Below, one piece after another: positions 8,233 to 18,448 of a DNA stretch of 64,000 bases. The stretch is taken from contig NZ_CP019038.1 of the NCBI RefSeq assembly GCF_001941825.1, positions 5,084,001 through 5,148,000 on the forward strand, in the 5' to 3' direction. The position numbers and the translations under genes were made by a program. The DNA comes from Massilia putida (GTDB taxonomy: Bacteria; Pseudomonadota; Gammaproteobacteria; Burkholderiales; Burkholderiaceae_D). The notes under the pieces are model-generated. The model searched no databases, was not told the origin of the DNA, and saw only the letters and a list, made by a program, of their open reading frames with translations. Positions within the stretch are counted from its first letter, which is position 1. Each line of letters begins with the position of its first letter.

Positions 8233-9123
8233 TTACACGTAAGCCGCCAGCGCGGTTTTCATCTTTTTCAGCGCGGCCGATTCGATCTGGCGGATGCGCT
8301 CGGCCGATACGCCGAATTCCTCGGCCAGCGTATGCAGCGTGGCGCCCGAGCCGTCGTCGTTGGCCAGCCAGCGCGCTTCCACGATGCGGCGCGAGCGCGG
8401 ATCCAGTTTCGACAGGGCCGTCTCCAGGCCTTCCGACTGCAGGCGCACTTTCTCTTCGCCTTCCAGGACCTTGGTCGGTTCCTGCTGGTCGGACGACAGA
8501 TAGGCGATCGGCGAGAACTTGTCGTCTTCGTCGTCGGTCGGCGCTTCCAGCGCGATGTCGCGGCCGGACAGGCGCGTTTCCATTTCGATCACTTCTTCGC
8601 GCTTCACGTCGAGCATCTTCGCCAGATCGTCGACTTGCTGCGGCGACATGGCGTCCAGGCCCTGCTTGTTGCTACGCAGATTGAAGAACAGCTTGCGCTG
8701 CGCCTTGGTCGTTGCAACCTTGACCAGACGCCAGTTCTTCAAGATGTATTCGTGCATCTCGGCCTTGATCCAGTGCATGGCGTAGGACACCAGGCGTACG
8801 CCCTGGTTCGGGTCGAAACGCTTGACTGCCTTCATCAGGCCGATATTGCCTTCCTGGATCAGGTCGGCGTGCGGCAGGCCATAGCCCAGGTAGCCGCGCG
8901 CGATCGATACGACCAGGCGCAAGTGCGACATCACCAGTTTCTGGGCGGCATCCAGGTCATTCTTTTCCTGCAGCCGCGTTGCCAGCGAAACTTCTTCCTC
9001 GTGGGTCAACATCGGCAGGCGGTTCACTGCCGAGATATAGGCGTCGATATTACCGAGATTGCCACTGAAGCCCAGCCCCAGAGCACGACTGCCGGCCGGG
9101 ACCAATGCGGATTGTGCGGACAT
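8233..9123 (-). CDS. rpoH: RNA polymerase heat-shock sigma factor RpoH (sigma 32)
   Basis: A 296-residue group 3 sigma factor. Regions 1.2-2.4 run from NRLPMLTHEEE through the DLIQEGNIGLMKAVKRFDP core; the sigma-32-specific RpoH box QRKLFFNLR follows the region 2.4 WRLVKVAT segment; and region 4 ends with EEFGVSAERIRQIESAALKKM, the -35-recognising helix-turn-helix. It directs transcription of chaperone and protease genes after heat shock. I chose the ATG at 9123 because GGGAG lies 6-7 nt upstream; the frame stays open to 9231 but without a good start. A CIRCE element lies about 130 nt upstream, suggesting HrcA control in addition to the usual heat-shock regulation. Confidence 0.97.
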   Translation of the reverse strand: MSAQSALVPAGSRALGLGFSGNLGNIDAYISAVNRLPMLTHEEEVSLATRLQEKNDLDAAQKLVMSHLRLVVSIARGYLGYGLPHADLIQEGNIGLMKAVKRFDPNQGVRLVSYAMHWIKAEMHEYILKNWRLVKVATTKAQRKLFFNLRSNKQGLDAMSPQQVDDLAKMLDVKREEVIEMETRLSGRDIALEAPTDDEDDKFSPIAYLSSDQQEPTKVLEGEEKVRLQSEGLETALSKLDPRSRRIVEARWLANDDGSGATLHTLAEEFGVSAERIRQIESAALKKMKTALAAYV

Positions 9124-9255
9124 AGTCACTCCCTCTGATTTAAGCTGCTGCATCGTCTCGCCATCTCCAGAGCCCCGAAGGCGCCACTGGCTGGCTGTGT
9201 GTCGGGATGCTGACGGTGCTATCAAAACCATTTCCCGCGATAGTCTGACGTAATA

Positions 9256-9282
9256 TTAGCACTCTCTTGAGGTGAGTGCTAG
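9256..9282 (-). promoter_or_regulatory. CIRCE operator (HrcA-binding site) upstream of rpoH
   Basis: TTAGCACTC-N9-GAGTGCTAG is an exact match to the CIRCE consensus TTAGCACTC-N9-GAGTGCTAA except for the last base. It lies between the start of rpoH and the end of ftsX, so rpoH is the only gene it can plausibly control. On the minus strand the second arm runs into TAATAT, which could be a -10 hexamer overlapped by the operator. CIRCE is bound by the repressor HrcA, which is normally inactivated by heat. The 9124-9569 gap otherwise shows only the inverted repeat at 9504-9539. Confidence 0.9.
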
Positions 9283-9503
9283 GCGCCACCATATCCCTGA
9301 AGACGGGTTTAAGTTTCGTTAAAGTATTGCCCGCAGGAATCAAAAAATAGGTTCGACTCAACTGTAGAGCAGGTACGGGTGGTTCACTTGACGCGTCTCA
9401 AACGTGACGTTCGTATCATGTGAGATTGGTAGAAGACAGGTTATGCGACCCGTGATGCGCCTTCTGTTTGTTGGCGCACGTTGCCATGTAGGTGGATGCC
9501 TTG

Positions 9504-9539
9504 CGTCCGCTGCCGGATTAGACTGGCCAGCAGCGGACG
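9504..9539. repeat. Inverted repeat between ftsX and rpoH
   Basis: CGTCCGCTGC and GCAGCGGACG form a perfect 10-bp stem around a 16-nt loop, 31 nt beyond the ftsX stop codon. No T-run follows on either strand, so it is not a standard intrinsic terminator. It could stabilise the 3' end of the ftsYEX messenger or assist Rho-dependent termination. Confidence 0.5.
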
Positions 9540-9569
9540 GGTTCACGGGTCGTTACAAAAATCGAAGGC

Positions 9570-10490
9570 TCAGTTCAGCCGCGCCAGATGCCTCTGCACC
9601 GACAACATGGCGCCGACCAGCCCGAGTCCGGCGCTGATCGCCAGCAAGGCGGCCATGCCCAGCGGCGGCAGCGGATTCAGCTGGAATTCCGACGCATACA
9701 GGCGCGCGAACTCGGCGATGGCCGTGTTCAGCGGACGCAGCGCCAGCGCGACGGCGCCCAGCGCCACGGCGCCCGCGCACAGGCCCAGCAGGGCACCCGT
9801 GTAGTAGAACGGGCGGTGGATGAAGTTGTCGGTCGCGCCCAGCAGTTTTGAGACGGCGATTTCTTCGCGCTGCGTTAGCACCTGCAGGCGGATCGTGTTG
9901 AACACGACGGCGATCACGACGACGCCCAGCGTGATCGCGAGCAGCAGCAGCGCCAGGCGCAGTACGCCCAGCAGGGCGGCCAGGCGCTTGACCCAGGCCG
10001 AGTCGACCTGCACGGAATCGACGCCCGGCAGGGCGCGCATCTGGTCGGCCAGGCCGTCCACGCGCGCGGCGTCGGCGCGGCTGGTGAAGCCTTCGAGCTT
10101 CATCACATAGCTGTCCGGCAACGGGTTGTCGCCCAGCGTTTCGATCACGTCGGTCAGCCCGCTCTTTTGCTTGAGACTGGCCAGCGCCTGTTCGCGCGGC
10201 ACGAAGCTGACTTTCGCATGGGTGCCGCGCAGGATCCGTTGCAGCTGCGGGGCGAGCGCCTGCGCCTGGTCGCGCGGGGTGTCGGCCTTGACGAACAGGC
10301 TGATTTCCGGATCGACGGACAATTCTTCCGACAGGGGCCGGACATTGTCGAGCAGGGTGACGCCCGCGAACGGCAGGGCGAGCGCGACGGCGACGACGAG
10401 CACGTTGAACAGGAAGCTGCCCGGCGCCTTGCGCACGTGCGCCAGGGCGGCGCCGAGGGCGAAGCGGTGCTGGCGGAACCAGATGTTCAT
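9570..10490 (-). CDS. ftsX: Cell division ABC transporter permease FtsX
   Basis: A 306-residue membrane protein with the FtsX layout: a short cytoplasmic N-terminus, TM1 (about 24-44, FLFNVLVVAVALALPFAGV), a large periplasmic domain to about residue 170, and three further TMs at the C-terminus (LLGVLRLALLLLAITLGVVV; GALLGLCAGAVALGAVAL; PLGMAALLAISAGLGLVGAML). With FtsE it forms the complex that activates septal peptidoglycan hydrolases via EnvC-type partners. The ATG overlaps the ftsE stop by 4 nt. It is the last gene of the ftsY-ftsE-ftsX operon. Confidence 0.95.
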   Translation of the reverse strand: MNIWFRQHRFALGAALAHVRKAPGSFLFNVLVVAVALALPFAGVTLLDNVRPLSEELSVDPEISLFVKADTPRDQAQALAPQLQRILRGTHAKVSFVPREQALASLKQKSGLTDVIETLGDNPLPDSYVMKLEGFTSRADAARVDGLADQMRALPGVDSVQVDSAWVKRLAALLGVLRLALLLLAITLGVVVIAVVFNTIRLQVLTQREEIAVSKLLGATDNFIHRPFYYTGALLGLCAGAVALGAVALALRPLNTAIAEFARLYASEFQLNPLPPLGMAALLAISAGLGLVGAMLSVQRHLARLN

Positions 10491-11152
10491 GCGGCACCTC
10501 CGGTCACCTGGCCGTGTTCGAGACGGATCACGCGCGCGGCGCTGTCCAGGATCTGGTCGTCGTGGGTCGAGATGACGCAGGTCACGCCCACGGAATGAAA
10601 CGCGTGCAGCGCGTCGATGACCTTGTCGGCCGCGGCGCGGTCGAGGTTGGCCGTCGGTTCGTCGGCCAGGATGATCTGCGGGCGGTTGACGATGGCGCGG
10701 GCGATCGCCACGCGCTGCTGCTCGCCGCCGGACAATTCCATCGGCAGCGCCAGGGCGCGATCGAGCAGGCCGACCTTGTCCAGCGCCGCGCGGGCGCGTT
10801 GCTCGGCCTGCGCCTTCGTCGCGCCGGTGACGATCAGCGGCAGCATCACGTTGGCCAGGATGTGGCGGTCGTTCAGCAGGCGCTGGTTCTGGAAGATCAG
10901 GCCGAGGTTGCGGCGCAGGAAGGGGACGCCGGCCTTGCGGATGCGGCCGACGTCCTGCCCGTTCACGATCACCCGGCCGGACGTGGGACGCTCGATGGCG
11001 GCGACCATTTTCATCAGGGTCGACTTGCCGGCGCCGGACGGCCCGGCCAGATAGACCAGCTCGCCCTTGGCGATGTTCAGCGATACGCCGGACAGCGCGA
11101 ACGTGTCGGCGGAATCCGAGTACTTCTTGGAGACGGACTGGAATTCGATCAT
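10487..11152 (-). CDS. ftsE: Cell division ATP-binding protein FtsE
   Basis: A 221-residue ABC ATPase of typical FtsE length. Walker A GPSGAGKST (about 37-45), Q-loop LIFQNQRLL, signature LSGGEQQRVAIARA, Walker B IILADEPT and the switch histidine in VISTHDD are all intact. It powers the FtsEX complex at the septum. It lies 8 nt after the ftsY stop and overlaps ftsX by 4 nt, the classical ftsY-ftsE-ftsX order. Confidence 0.97.
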   Translation of the reverse strand: MIEFQSVSKKYSDSADTFALSGVSLNIAKGELVYLAGPSGAGKSTLMKMVAAIERPTSGRVIVNGQDVGRIRKAGVPFLRRNLGLIFQNQRLLNDRHILANVMLPLIVTGATKAQAEQRARAALDKVGLLDRALALPMELSGGEQQRVAIARAIVNRPQIILADEPTANLDRAAADKVIDALHAFHSVGVTCVISTHDDQILDSAARVIRLEHGQVTGGAA

Positions 11153-11160
11153 CGTGCGTG

Positions 11161-12306
11161 TTATCCCAGCAGCGCCTCGGCGAATTCGTCGGCGCTGAAA
11201 GGTTGCAGGTCTTCCAGCTTTTCGCCCACGCCGATGAAGTACACCGGCACCGGACGGGTGCGTGCGATGGCGGCCAGGATGCCACCCTTGGCGGTGCCGT
11301 CCAGCTTCGTGATCACGAGACCGGTCAGCTGCAGCGCGTCGTCGAACGCCTTCACCTGCGCGAGCGCGTTCTGGCCCGTGTTGCCGTCGATGACGAGCAG
11401 GATTTCGTGCGGCGCGTCATCCATGCCCTTGCCGATCACGCGCTTGATCTTCTTGAGTTCTTCCATCAGGTGCAGCTGCGTCGGCAGGCGGCCGGCCGTG
11501 TCGACCATGACCACGTCCACGCCGCGCGCCTTGCCCGACTGGACGGCGTCGAACGCGACGGCGGCCGGGTCGCCGGACTGTTGCGAGATCACGGTGACGT
11601 TGTTTCTCTGGCCCCAGACCATCAATTGCTCGCGCGCGGCGGCGCGGAACGTGTCGCCGGCGGCCAGCAGCACGGATTGCTCGTGGTGCTGCATGTGCTT
11701 GGCCAGCTTGCCGATGGTGGTCGTCTTGCCGGCGCCGTTGACGCCCGCGATCATCATGACGAGCGGCTCATGGCGGCCCAGTTCGAGCGGCTTTTCCAGC
11801 GGACGCAGCAGGTCGACCAGCAGACTCTTCAACGCCACCTTGACGGCAGCGGCGTCCAGCAGCTTGTCTTCCTTGACCTTGCGCCGCAAGTTGTCCAGCA
11901 GGAACTGCGTCGCGTCCATGCCGGCGTCCGACATCAGCAGGGCGGATTCGAGTTCCTCGTACAGGTCTTCGTCGATGCGCGCGCCGACGAACAGCAGCGA
12001 CAGATTGCTCGACGTCTTGGCGAGGCCGGCCTTCAGGCGCGACATCCAGGAGCGCTTCGCTTCCGCTTCGCTGACAGGGCGTTCGGCCGTTTCGGGGAAC
12101 AGCTGGCCTTCGTAGCCGGCCGGGGCGGGCGCCTCGGCTGCGGGCGCCGCCGGCGCTTCCTCGTTGGCGCCGAACAGGCGGCGCAGGAAACCCGGCTGCT
12201 CGGCCGGCGCTTCAGGTTGCGCGTCGGCGACCGGTGCGGGTACCGCGGGTTCGACCGCAGCCGGCGTCTCGGCTTCAGGTTTTTTCTTTTTGAAGAAACT
12301 AAACAT
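11161..12306 (-). CDS. ftsY: Signal recognition particle receptor FtsY
   Basis: A 381-residue SRP receptor GTPase that docks SRP-ribosome complexes at the inner membrane. It starts with a basic MFSFFKKKK amphipathic tip, then a proline-, alanine- and glutamate-rich acidic A-domain to about residue 80, and then the NG domain: P-loop GVNGAGKTTTIGKLAKH, G2/G3 VDTAGRLPTQ, TKLDGTAKGG and GVGEKLEDLQPF near the C-terminus. First gene of the minus-strand ftsYEX operon. Confidence 0.97.
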   Translation of the reverse strand: MFSFFKKKKPEAETPAAVEPAVPAPVADAQPEAPAEQPGFLRRLFGANEEAPAAPAAEAPAPAGYEGQLFPETAERPVSEAEAKRSWMSRLKAGLAKTSSNLSLLFVGARIDEDLYEELESALLMSDAGMDATQFLLDNLRRKVKEDKLLDAAAVKVALKSLLVDLLRPLEKPLELGRHEPLVMMIAGVNGAGKTTTIGKLAKHMQHHEQSVLLAAGDTFRAAAREQLMVWGQRNNVTVISQQSGDPAAVAFDAVQSGKARGVDVVMVDTAGRLPTQLHLMEELKKIKRVIGKGMDDAPHEILLVIDGNTGQNALAQVKAFDDALQLTGLVITKLDGTAKGGILAAIARTRPVPVYFIGVGEKLEDLQPFSADEFAEALLG

Positions 12307-12513
12307 TGTGTATTCGGGAGGGCGGCGGTGTGCCGGAAAGGGTCGCGCGTATTCTACCAGAGCGGGCGCGGTTGCCTGGCGTGCGTCCGCTCTGCCATAT
12401 TGTGGCTAGAATACAGCTCAACAATACCAATCCGAATCCTCGTGCTGGAAATTAGTGCCTAGCGGGTGTAAATTATGAACATCCATAAATACACGCGTCA
12501 CCAAGGGATGATC

Positions 12514-12720
12514 GTGAACGTTTCCAGGTTTCTCAAGAGGCTCATCGCCGGCGATCATGTGGTGGGCAGCTCGGCAGCCTCGCTGCGCAATGTCGTCGTG
12601 TGGCTGTTCATCGCCCTCGTCGCCATGTTCCTCACCCATCCTTCCAGTCCGGCCAGCGCCTTCGACGCGCCCGTGCCGTGGCCGGCCGAACTCGGGCTCG
12701 ACGGTAATTTCGGCATGTAA
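12514..12720 (+). CDS. Small putative membrane or secreted protein
   Basis: A 68-residue open frame starting at GTG 12514 with AAGGG 6 nt upstream; in-frame ATGs at 12475 and 12508 are alternatives (81 aa for the longest). It has a basic N-terminus (RFLKRL), one hydrophobic helix (NVVVWLFIALVAMFLTH) and a short polar C-terminus after a possible cleavage site at ASA-FD. I recognise no family. Support is the good ribosome-binding site and the sensible membrane topology; it lies alone between the divergent ftsY gene and the nucleotidase gene. Confidence 0.45.
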   Translation: MNVSRFLKRLIAGDHVVGSSAASLRNVVVWLFIALVAMFLTHPSSPASAFDAPVPWPAELGLDGNFGM

Positions 12721-12782
12721 TTGGCGTCACTGGTATCCTGTCATTCCGAAGGACATCGTTGCCGGTACAGCCGGCAAGCGCC

Positions 12783-13484
12783 ATGAAACACCGCCTTTTT
12801 CTTTTCGACCTCGACGACACCCTGCTCGATTTCAAAGCCTCCGAACAACTGTCGTTCGACCGCACGATGCGTGCGCTGGGCCTGGACGCGCTCCCTGAGG
12901 GCTTGTTCGCCCGCTACCAGGCCATCAACATGGCACTCTGGAAAAGTTTCGAGACGGGCGCCGTCGCGAAGGATTTCCTGAAAGTGGAACGCTTCCGCAG
13001 GACGTTCCACGAAACCGGGCTCGACCTTGACCCGGACGCGGCCAGCCGCCTGTACCTCGAATCGTTGTCGGACACCGTCGTCCTCATCGACGGCGCGCGC
13101 GAATTGTGCGAGACGCTGGCCGCCATCGGCGAAGTGGGCATCATCACCAACGGCGTCGAGCACATCCAGCACCGCCGCATCGCCAGTTCGGGTCTGCGCG
13201 ACCACGTGTCGTTCGTGGCCACGTCCGAAGCGTGCGGCCACGCCAAGCCGGACAACCGCTTCTTCGACTACACGGTCAAGATGGCGCGCGCGTTCGCGCA
13301 TGCGGAGACGGTCATCGTCGGCGACCGGCTCGACGCCGACATCCTCGGCGCGAACCGGTTCGGCATCGAAAGCTGCTGGTTCAATCCCGGCCGCCTCGCC
13401 AACGACACGCAGGCGCTCCCCACGTTCGAAGTGGAGCGCCTGCACGACGTCGTCCCCGCCCTGCGCGGCCTCGTCGCTGCCTGA
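12783..13484 (+). CDS. yjjG: YjjG-type HAD pyrimidine 5'-nucleotidase
   Basis: A 233-residue HAD-superfamily phosphatase. Motif I FLFDLDDTLLDF, motif II GIITNG, motif III lysine in GHAKPDNRFFDY and motif IV VGDRLDADILGA are intact; the IITNG motif and the long helical cap after EQLSFDRTM fit the YjjG branch, which dephosphorylates pyrimidine nucleoside monophosphates including non-canonical ones. The ATG at 12783 puts the motif I aspartate near residue 9, as usual; an in-frame start at 12759 would add 8 residues. Its stop codon abuts, with no gap, the stop of the convergent ThDP enzyme. Confidence 0.85.
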   Translation: MKHRLFLFDLDDTLLDFKASEQLSFDRTMRALGLDALPEGLFARYQAINMALWKSFETGAVAKDFLKVERFRRTFHETGLDLDPDAASRLYLESLSDTVVLIDGARELCETLAAIGEVGIITNGVEHIQHRRIASSGLRDHVSFVATSEACGHAKPDNRFFDYTVKMARAFAHAETVIVGDRLDADILGANRFGIESCWFNPGRLANDTQALPTFEVERLHDVVPALRGLVAA

Positions 13485-15185
13485 TCAGCTGGCCTTGGCG
13501 GCCTGCGCGTTGCGGCGGATGGTGTCCAGCGTGGCGCCCGGCGTGATCAGGTTGCCGTCGTAGCGCAGCTCGATCAGCGCCGGCAGCTTATGCGTGCGCG
13601 TGAACTCGACGGCGCGCGCCAGGGCCGGGCCGAAATCGGCCGTCGTCTCGACCGCTTCGCCGTGGCCGCCGTAGGCCTTGGAAAGCTGTGCGAAATCCGG
13701 ATTGTGCAGCTGCGTGCCCGACACGCGGCCCGGATACGTGCGCTCCTGGTGCATGCGGATGGTGCCGAACATGCCGTTGTTGAAGACCAGGAAGATGACG
13801 CCGGCGCCGTATTGCACGGCCGTCGCCAGCTCCTGGCCCGTCATCATGAATTCGCCGTCGCCGGCAAAGGTGACGACCGTGCGTTCCGGCCGCACGATCT
13901 TGGCCGCGACGCCGGCCGGCACCGCATACCCCATCGCGCCGCTCGTCGGTGCCAGCTGCGTGCGCATGGCACCGTAGCGCCAGAACCGGTGCGCCCACGT
14001 CGCGTAGTTGCCGGCGCCGTTCGTGATGATCGTGTCGCGCGGCAGGGCCGCCTGCAGGTCCTGCATCATCTGCCACAGGTCGAGCGGCGCGGTGCCGTCC
14101 TTGAAGATCGGCGGTTGTTCCTGCCACGCGCGCAGCTCGGCCTTCGCTTCTTCCACCGTGTGGCGCCACGCCGCCGCATCGACCGGTTCCATCGCCGCCA
14201 GCATGCTTGCGGCCTGCGGCGCGCCGCTCGCGATCATCAATTCGGCCTGGTACACGCTGCCCAGTTCTTCCGGATCCGGGTGGATGTGCACGAGGCGCTG
14301 GCGCGGCACGGGCGATTCCAGCAGCGAGTAGCCGCTCGTCGTCATCTCGCCCAGGCGCGGGCCGAACGCGATCAGGACGTCGGCCTCCTTCACGCGTGCA
14401 GCCAGCTTCGGATTGATGCCGATGCCGACGTCGCCCACATAGTGCGGATGTTCGTTGTCCAGCAGGTCCTGGAAGCGGAACGCGCAGGCGACGGGCAGGG
14501 CATTCGCCTCGGCGAATTTCCGTACGTCGGCGCACGCCTGGTCCGTCCACGTGCCGCCGCCCAGCAGCAGCAGCGGTTTTTTCGCTTGCGCCAGCATGGT
14601 CCGGAGCCGATCGATTTGTGAGGCCGACGGCGCACCCTGCGTGGGCTGGTAGCGGCGCGTGTCCGCCACTTCGGCGCGCGCCACGAGCATGTCTTCCGGC
14701 AGCGCGAGGACGACGGGCCCCGGACGGCCGCTCGTCGCGACCTGGAACGCGCGCGCCATGTATTCGGGGATGCGCTCGGCGCGGTCGATCTGCGCGACCC
14801 ATTTGGCCATCTGGCCGTACATGCGGCGGTAGTCGATTTCCTGGAAGGCTTCGCGGTCCATGAAGTCCGTGCCGACCTGGCCGATGAACAGGATCATCGG
14901 CGTCGAATCCTGGTACGCCGTGTGCACGCCGATGGATGCGTTGGTGGCGCCCGGACCGCGGGTGACGAAGCAGATGCCGGGCTTGCCGGTCAGCTTGCCG
15001 TAGGCCTCGGCCATGAACGCCGCGCCGCCTTCCTGGCGGTTGATGACGAAGCGGATGTTCGAGTCGTGCAGCGCGTCGAGCACGTCGAGGTAGCTTTCGC
15101 CGGGCACGCCGAAGGCGGTGTCCACGCCGTGGACCTGGAGCGCATCGACCAGGATCTGGCCGCCGCTGCGGGAGGGGTGCGTCAT
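13485..15185 (-). CDS. Thiamine diphosphate-dependent enzyme, acetolactate synthase-like
   Basis: A 566-residue enzyme with the three-domain ThDP fold: the N-terminal pyrimidine-binding domain with the catalytic glutamate in FGVPGESYLDVLDAL, a central domain, and the C-terminal diphosphate-binding domain with GDGEFMMTGQE...VFNN. It resembles the large catalytic subunit of acetolactate synthase and related decarboxylases, but no regulatory subunit or ilv gene is nearby, so the substrate is open; an unspecified ThDP-binding protein is the safest name. I chose the ATG at 15185; the upstream extension of the frame lacks start support. Confidence 0.88.
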   Translation of the reverse strand: MTHPSRSGGQILVDALQVHGVDTAFGVPGESYLDVLDALHDSNIRFVINRQEGGAAFMAEAYGKLTGKPGICFVTRGPGATNASIGVHTAYQDSTPMILFIGQVGTDFMDREAFQEIDYRRMYGQMAKWVAQIDRAERIPEYMARAFQVATSGRPGPVVLALPEDMLVARAEVADTRRYQPTQGAPSASQIDRLRTMLAQAKKPLLLLGGGTWTDQACADVRKFAEANALPVACAFRFQDLLDNEHPHYVGDVGIGINPKLAARVKEADVLIAFGPRLGEMTTSGYSLLESPVPRQRLVHIHPDPEELGSVYQAELMIASGAPQAASMLAAMEPVDAAAWRHTVEEAKAELRAWQEQPPIFKDGTAPLDLWQMMQDLQAALPRDTIITNGAGNYATWAHRFWRYGAMRTQLAPTSGAMGYAVPAGVAAKIVRPERTVVTFAGDGEFMMTGQELATAVQYGAGVIFLVFNNGMFGTIRMHQERTYPGRVSGTQLHNPDFAQLSKAYGGHGEAVETTADFGPALARAVEFTRTHKLPALIELRYDGNLITPGATLDTIRRNAQAAKAS

Positions 15186-15308
15186 GGTGAGGTCATCCTT
15201 ATCACGATGGAATCCGGGCATTCTAGGGGAGTGCGGGCAGGCCGGCTTTTGAAATGGCGACATCAAATTTCAAAAACGCCGGCCTCGCGCATGGACCGAT
15301 GGTGGCGG

Positions 15309-15821
15309 TTACTCTTCCTGCGGGATGATCGAGGCCGCGTAGCAGTCGAACGGCAGCGCCATCTTGCCTGTCCGTCCCTTGCTGTCGACGTATTGCAGCC
15401 GTGCCGAGCATTTGGTCGTATTGATGACGGTACCTGGGGGCTGTTTGGGAACGATGTCGGGATCGACCTTCACCGCCGCGTTCAGGTGCGATGGCGCGGA
15501 CGCGACGAGGGCTGATTTGCCGTGTTCGACCATCTGGCCGCCGCTGGGCAGCTTGGCCTTGAAGACCATGCCGTCCAGTCCTTCGGACTGAATGCCGAGC
15601 GAGCGTACGACCACGTCGGTACCGCCTTCGTTCGCGACGTAGACAGAGAACGTGTCGGCCGTGCTTTGCACGATATACGCGGACACCTTGGTGTGGCCGG
15701 GCAGCCACCATGTGTTATACGCGTACAAGGCGGCAGCTCCGGCGAATGAAATCGCGGTGGTGAGCTCGGCGACGAAGGTTGCTACGGTGGCGGCGTGGCC
15801 GAGGGGGGAAGAAGATGTCAT
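15309..15821 (-). CDS. Hypothetical membrane-anchored protein
   Basis: A 170-residue protein with one N-terminal hydrophobic segment (about residues 10-32, VATFVAELTTAISFAGAAAL) and a beta-strand-rich soluble domain containing VYVANEGGTDVVVRSLGI and two late cysteines (CSARLQYV, FDCYAA). I do not recognise the family. The ATG at 15821 is the first reasonable start; the open frame upstream runs through the rnpB region and cannot be coding. It is transcribed divergently from rnpB. Confidence 0.65.
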   Translation of the reverse strand: MTSSSPLGHAATVATFVAELTTAISFAGAAALYAYNTWWLPGHTKVSAYIVQSTADTFSVYVANEGGTDVVVRSLGIQSEGLDGMVFKAKLPSGGQMVEHGKSALVASAPSHLNAAVKVDPDIVPKQPPGTVINTTKCSARLQYVDSKGRTGKMALPFDCYAASIIPQEE

Positions 15822-15956
15822 TTTTGCCTTTGTGTTGGTGGATGCGTTGTATGAGCAGTGCGCTCCGTCAGTGATAGGTATGCTGTTTATATCCGAAGTA
15901 AGGGACTGATATCTAAGGAAAATTTTCGTTAAGTCCAGCGCGCGCCCACGGATGGG

Positions 15957-15984
15957 TGTGACCGAGGCCCCTATCGGGTACAAT
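15957..15984 (+). promoter_or_regulatory. Probable rnpB promoter
   Basis: A TACAAT -10 hexamer at 15979-15984 lies 9 nt before the expected 5' end of RNase P RNA. A weak -35 (GTGACC) stands about 15 nt upstream of it, so the -35 assignment is uncertain. Confidence 0.6.
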
Positions 15985-15993
15985 GCTGCCGGT

Positions 15994-16333
15994 GAAGCAG
16001 GCCAGACAGCCGCTGGTCCACGCCGCAAGGTCGTGGGCGGGAGGAAGGTCCGGACTCCATAGAGCGGGGTGACGGTTAACGGCCGTCCGCCGAAAGCCTG
16101 GCGCAAGCCGGGTATAAGGCGAGGAATAGGGCCACAGAGACGAGCGTATTAAGTTACGGTGAAACGCGGTAACCTCCACCTGGAGCAATTCCAAATAGGC
16201 ACGCGTTGAGGTTGCTCGCGGAGCGTGCGGGTAGGAAGCTTGAGCGCCGGAGTAATTCGGCGCCTAGAGGAATGGCTGTCATAGCGTCCGCAAGGGCGTT
16301 ACACAGAATCCGGCCTATCGGCCTGCTTTACAC
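15994..16333 (+). ncRNA. rnpB: RNase P RNA component (bacterial class A)
   Basis: The catalytic RNA of RNase P, which removes 5' leaders from tRNA precursors. It starts with GAAGCAGGCCAGACAGCCGC, contains the conserved core element GGAGGAAGGTCCGGACTCC near 16040, and ends with the universal ACAGAATCCGGCCTATCGG segment that pairs back to the 5' end (GGCC...). The roughly 340-nt length fits a proteobacterial type A molecule. A TACAAT -10 box lies immediately upstream. glpK begins 30 nt downstream. The exact ends are inferred from similarity to E. coli M1 RNA. Confidence 0.95.
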
Positions 16334-16363
16334 AAAATTCACGGCCCGGGGAGCTCGACGACG

Positions 16364-17857
<1,494 letters not shown>

Positions 17858-17934
17858 AGCCTCGCGTGCGGCCGCGCCTGGGCGGATCGGGCACAATCGT
17901 TCGACATCGTCGATTTGTTGCGACCGGAGGCGCC

Positions 17935-18438
17935 TTGAAATTCATGAAGGGTTTCTTTTCCACCGCGCACGCGCTGCTCGGGATTTTGTTCGTGCTCGTG
18001 TCCGTGCTGATCACGGTACTGGCCGTGCAGACCGGGTGGAAAGCCGTCGGCGCCGACCCCGACGAGAGCGCCGAGATGGCCATCGAGGCGATCGGCCTGC
18101 TGGCCATCGCCGTCGTCTCGCTGCAGATCGCCCAGACCATCACCGAGGAAGAAGTCGTGCGCGACGCCCACATCAGCGCGCCCACGCGCGTGCGCCGCTA
18201 TCTGTCGCGTTTCATGGTCGTCGTCGTGGTCGCGCTGTCGATCGAAGGCCTGGTCGGGACGTTCAAGGCCTTGCACGAGGAACCGGAACTGCTGCCGCAC
18301 GCGGCGTCCGTGCTGATCGCGGCCGGCGTGCTGCTGTCCGGCTGGGGCGTGTTCATCCGCCTGAACAAGGCGGCCGAGGAGCTCGAGCCCGAGGCAATGG
18401 CGGCGGCCAAGAGCGAGGATGCGAAGGTGGACGAGTGA
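17935..18438 (+). CDS. Hypothetical four-helix membrane protein
   Basis: A 167-residue protein with four predicted TM helices: AHALLGILFVLVSVLITVLAV, AIGLLAIAVVSLQIAQT, FMVVVVVALSIEGLVGTF and AASVLIAAGVLLSGWGVFI, and an acidic C-terminal tail. The start is ambiguous: TTG at 17935 has GGAGG 4 nt upstream, while ATG at 17944 is 13 nt from the same site. No family is recognised with confidence. It follows glpK by 77 nt on the same strand and may be transcribed with it. Confidence 0.72.
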   Translation: MKFMKGFFSTAHALLGILFVLVSVLITVLAVQTGWKAVGADPDESAEMAIEAIGLLAIAVVSLQIAQTITEEEVVRDAHISAPTRVRRYLSRFMVVVVVALSIEGLVGTFKALHEEPELLPHAASVLIAAGVLLSGWGVFIRLNKAAEELEPEAMAAAKSEDAKVDE

Positions 18439-18448
18439 GGCGCCATGC

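Noticed and set aside
9504..9539. Inverted repeat considered as the ftsX terminator
   Set aside because: No T-run follows on the minus strand, so it does not meet the intrinsic terminator pattern; kept as a repeat only.
9404..9637. Small plus-strand open frame in the rpoH-ftsX gap
   Set aside because: It overlaps the end of ftsX and has no convincing start or similarity.
15822..16106. Upstream extension of the hypothetical gene at 15309-15821
   Set aside because: It runs into the RNase P RNA gene and its promoter and has no start signal.
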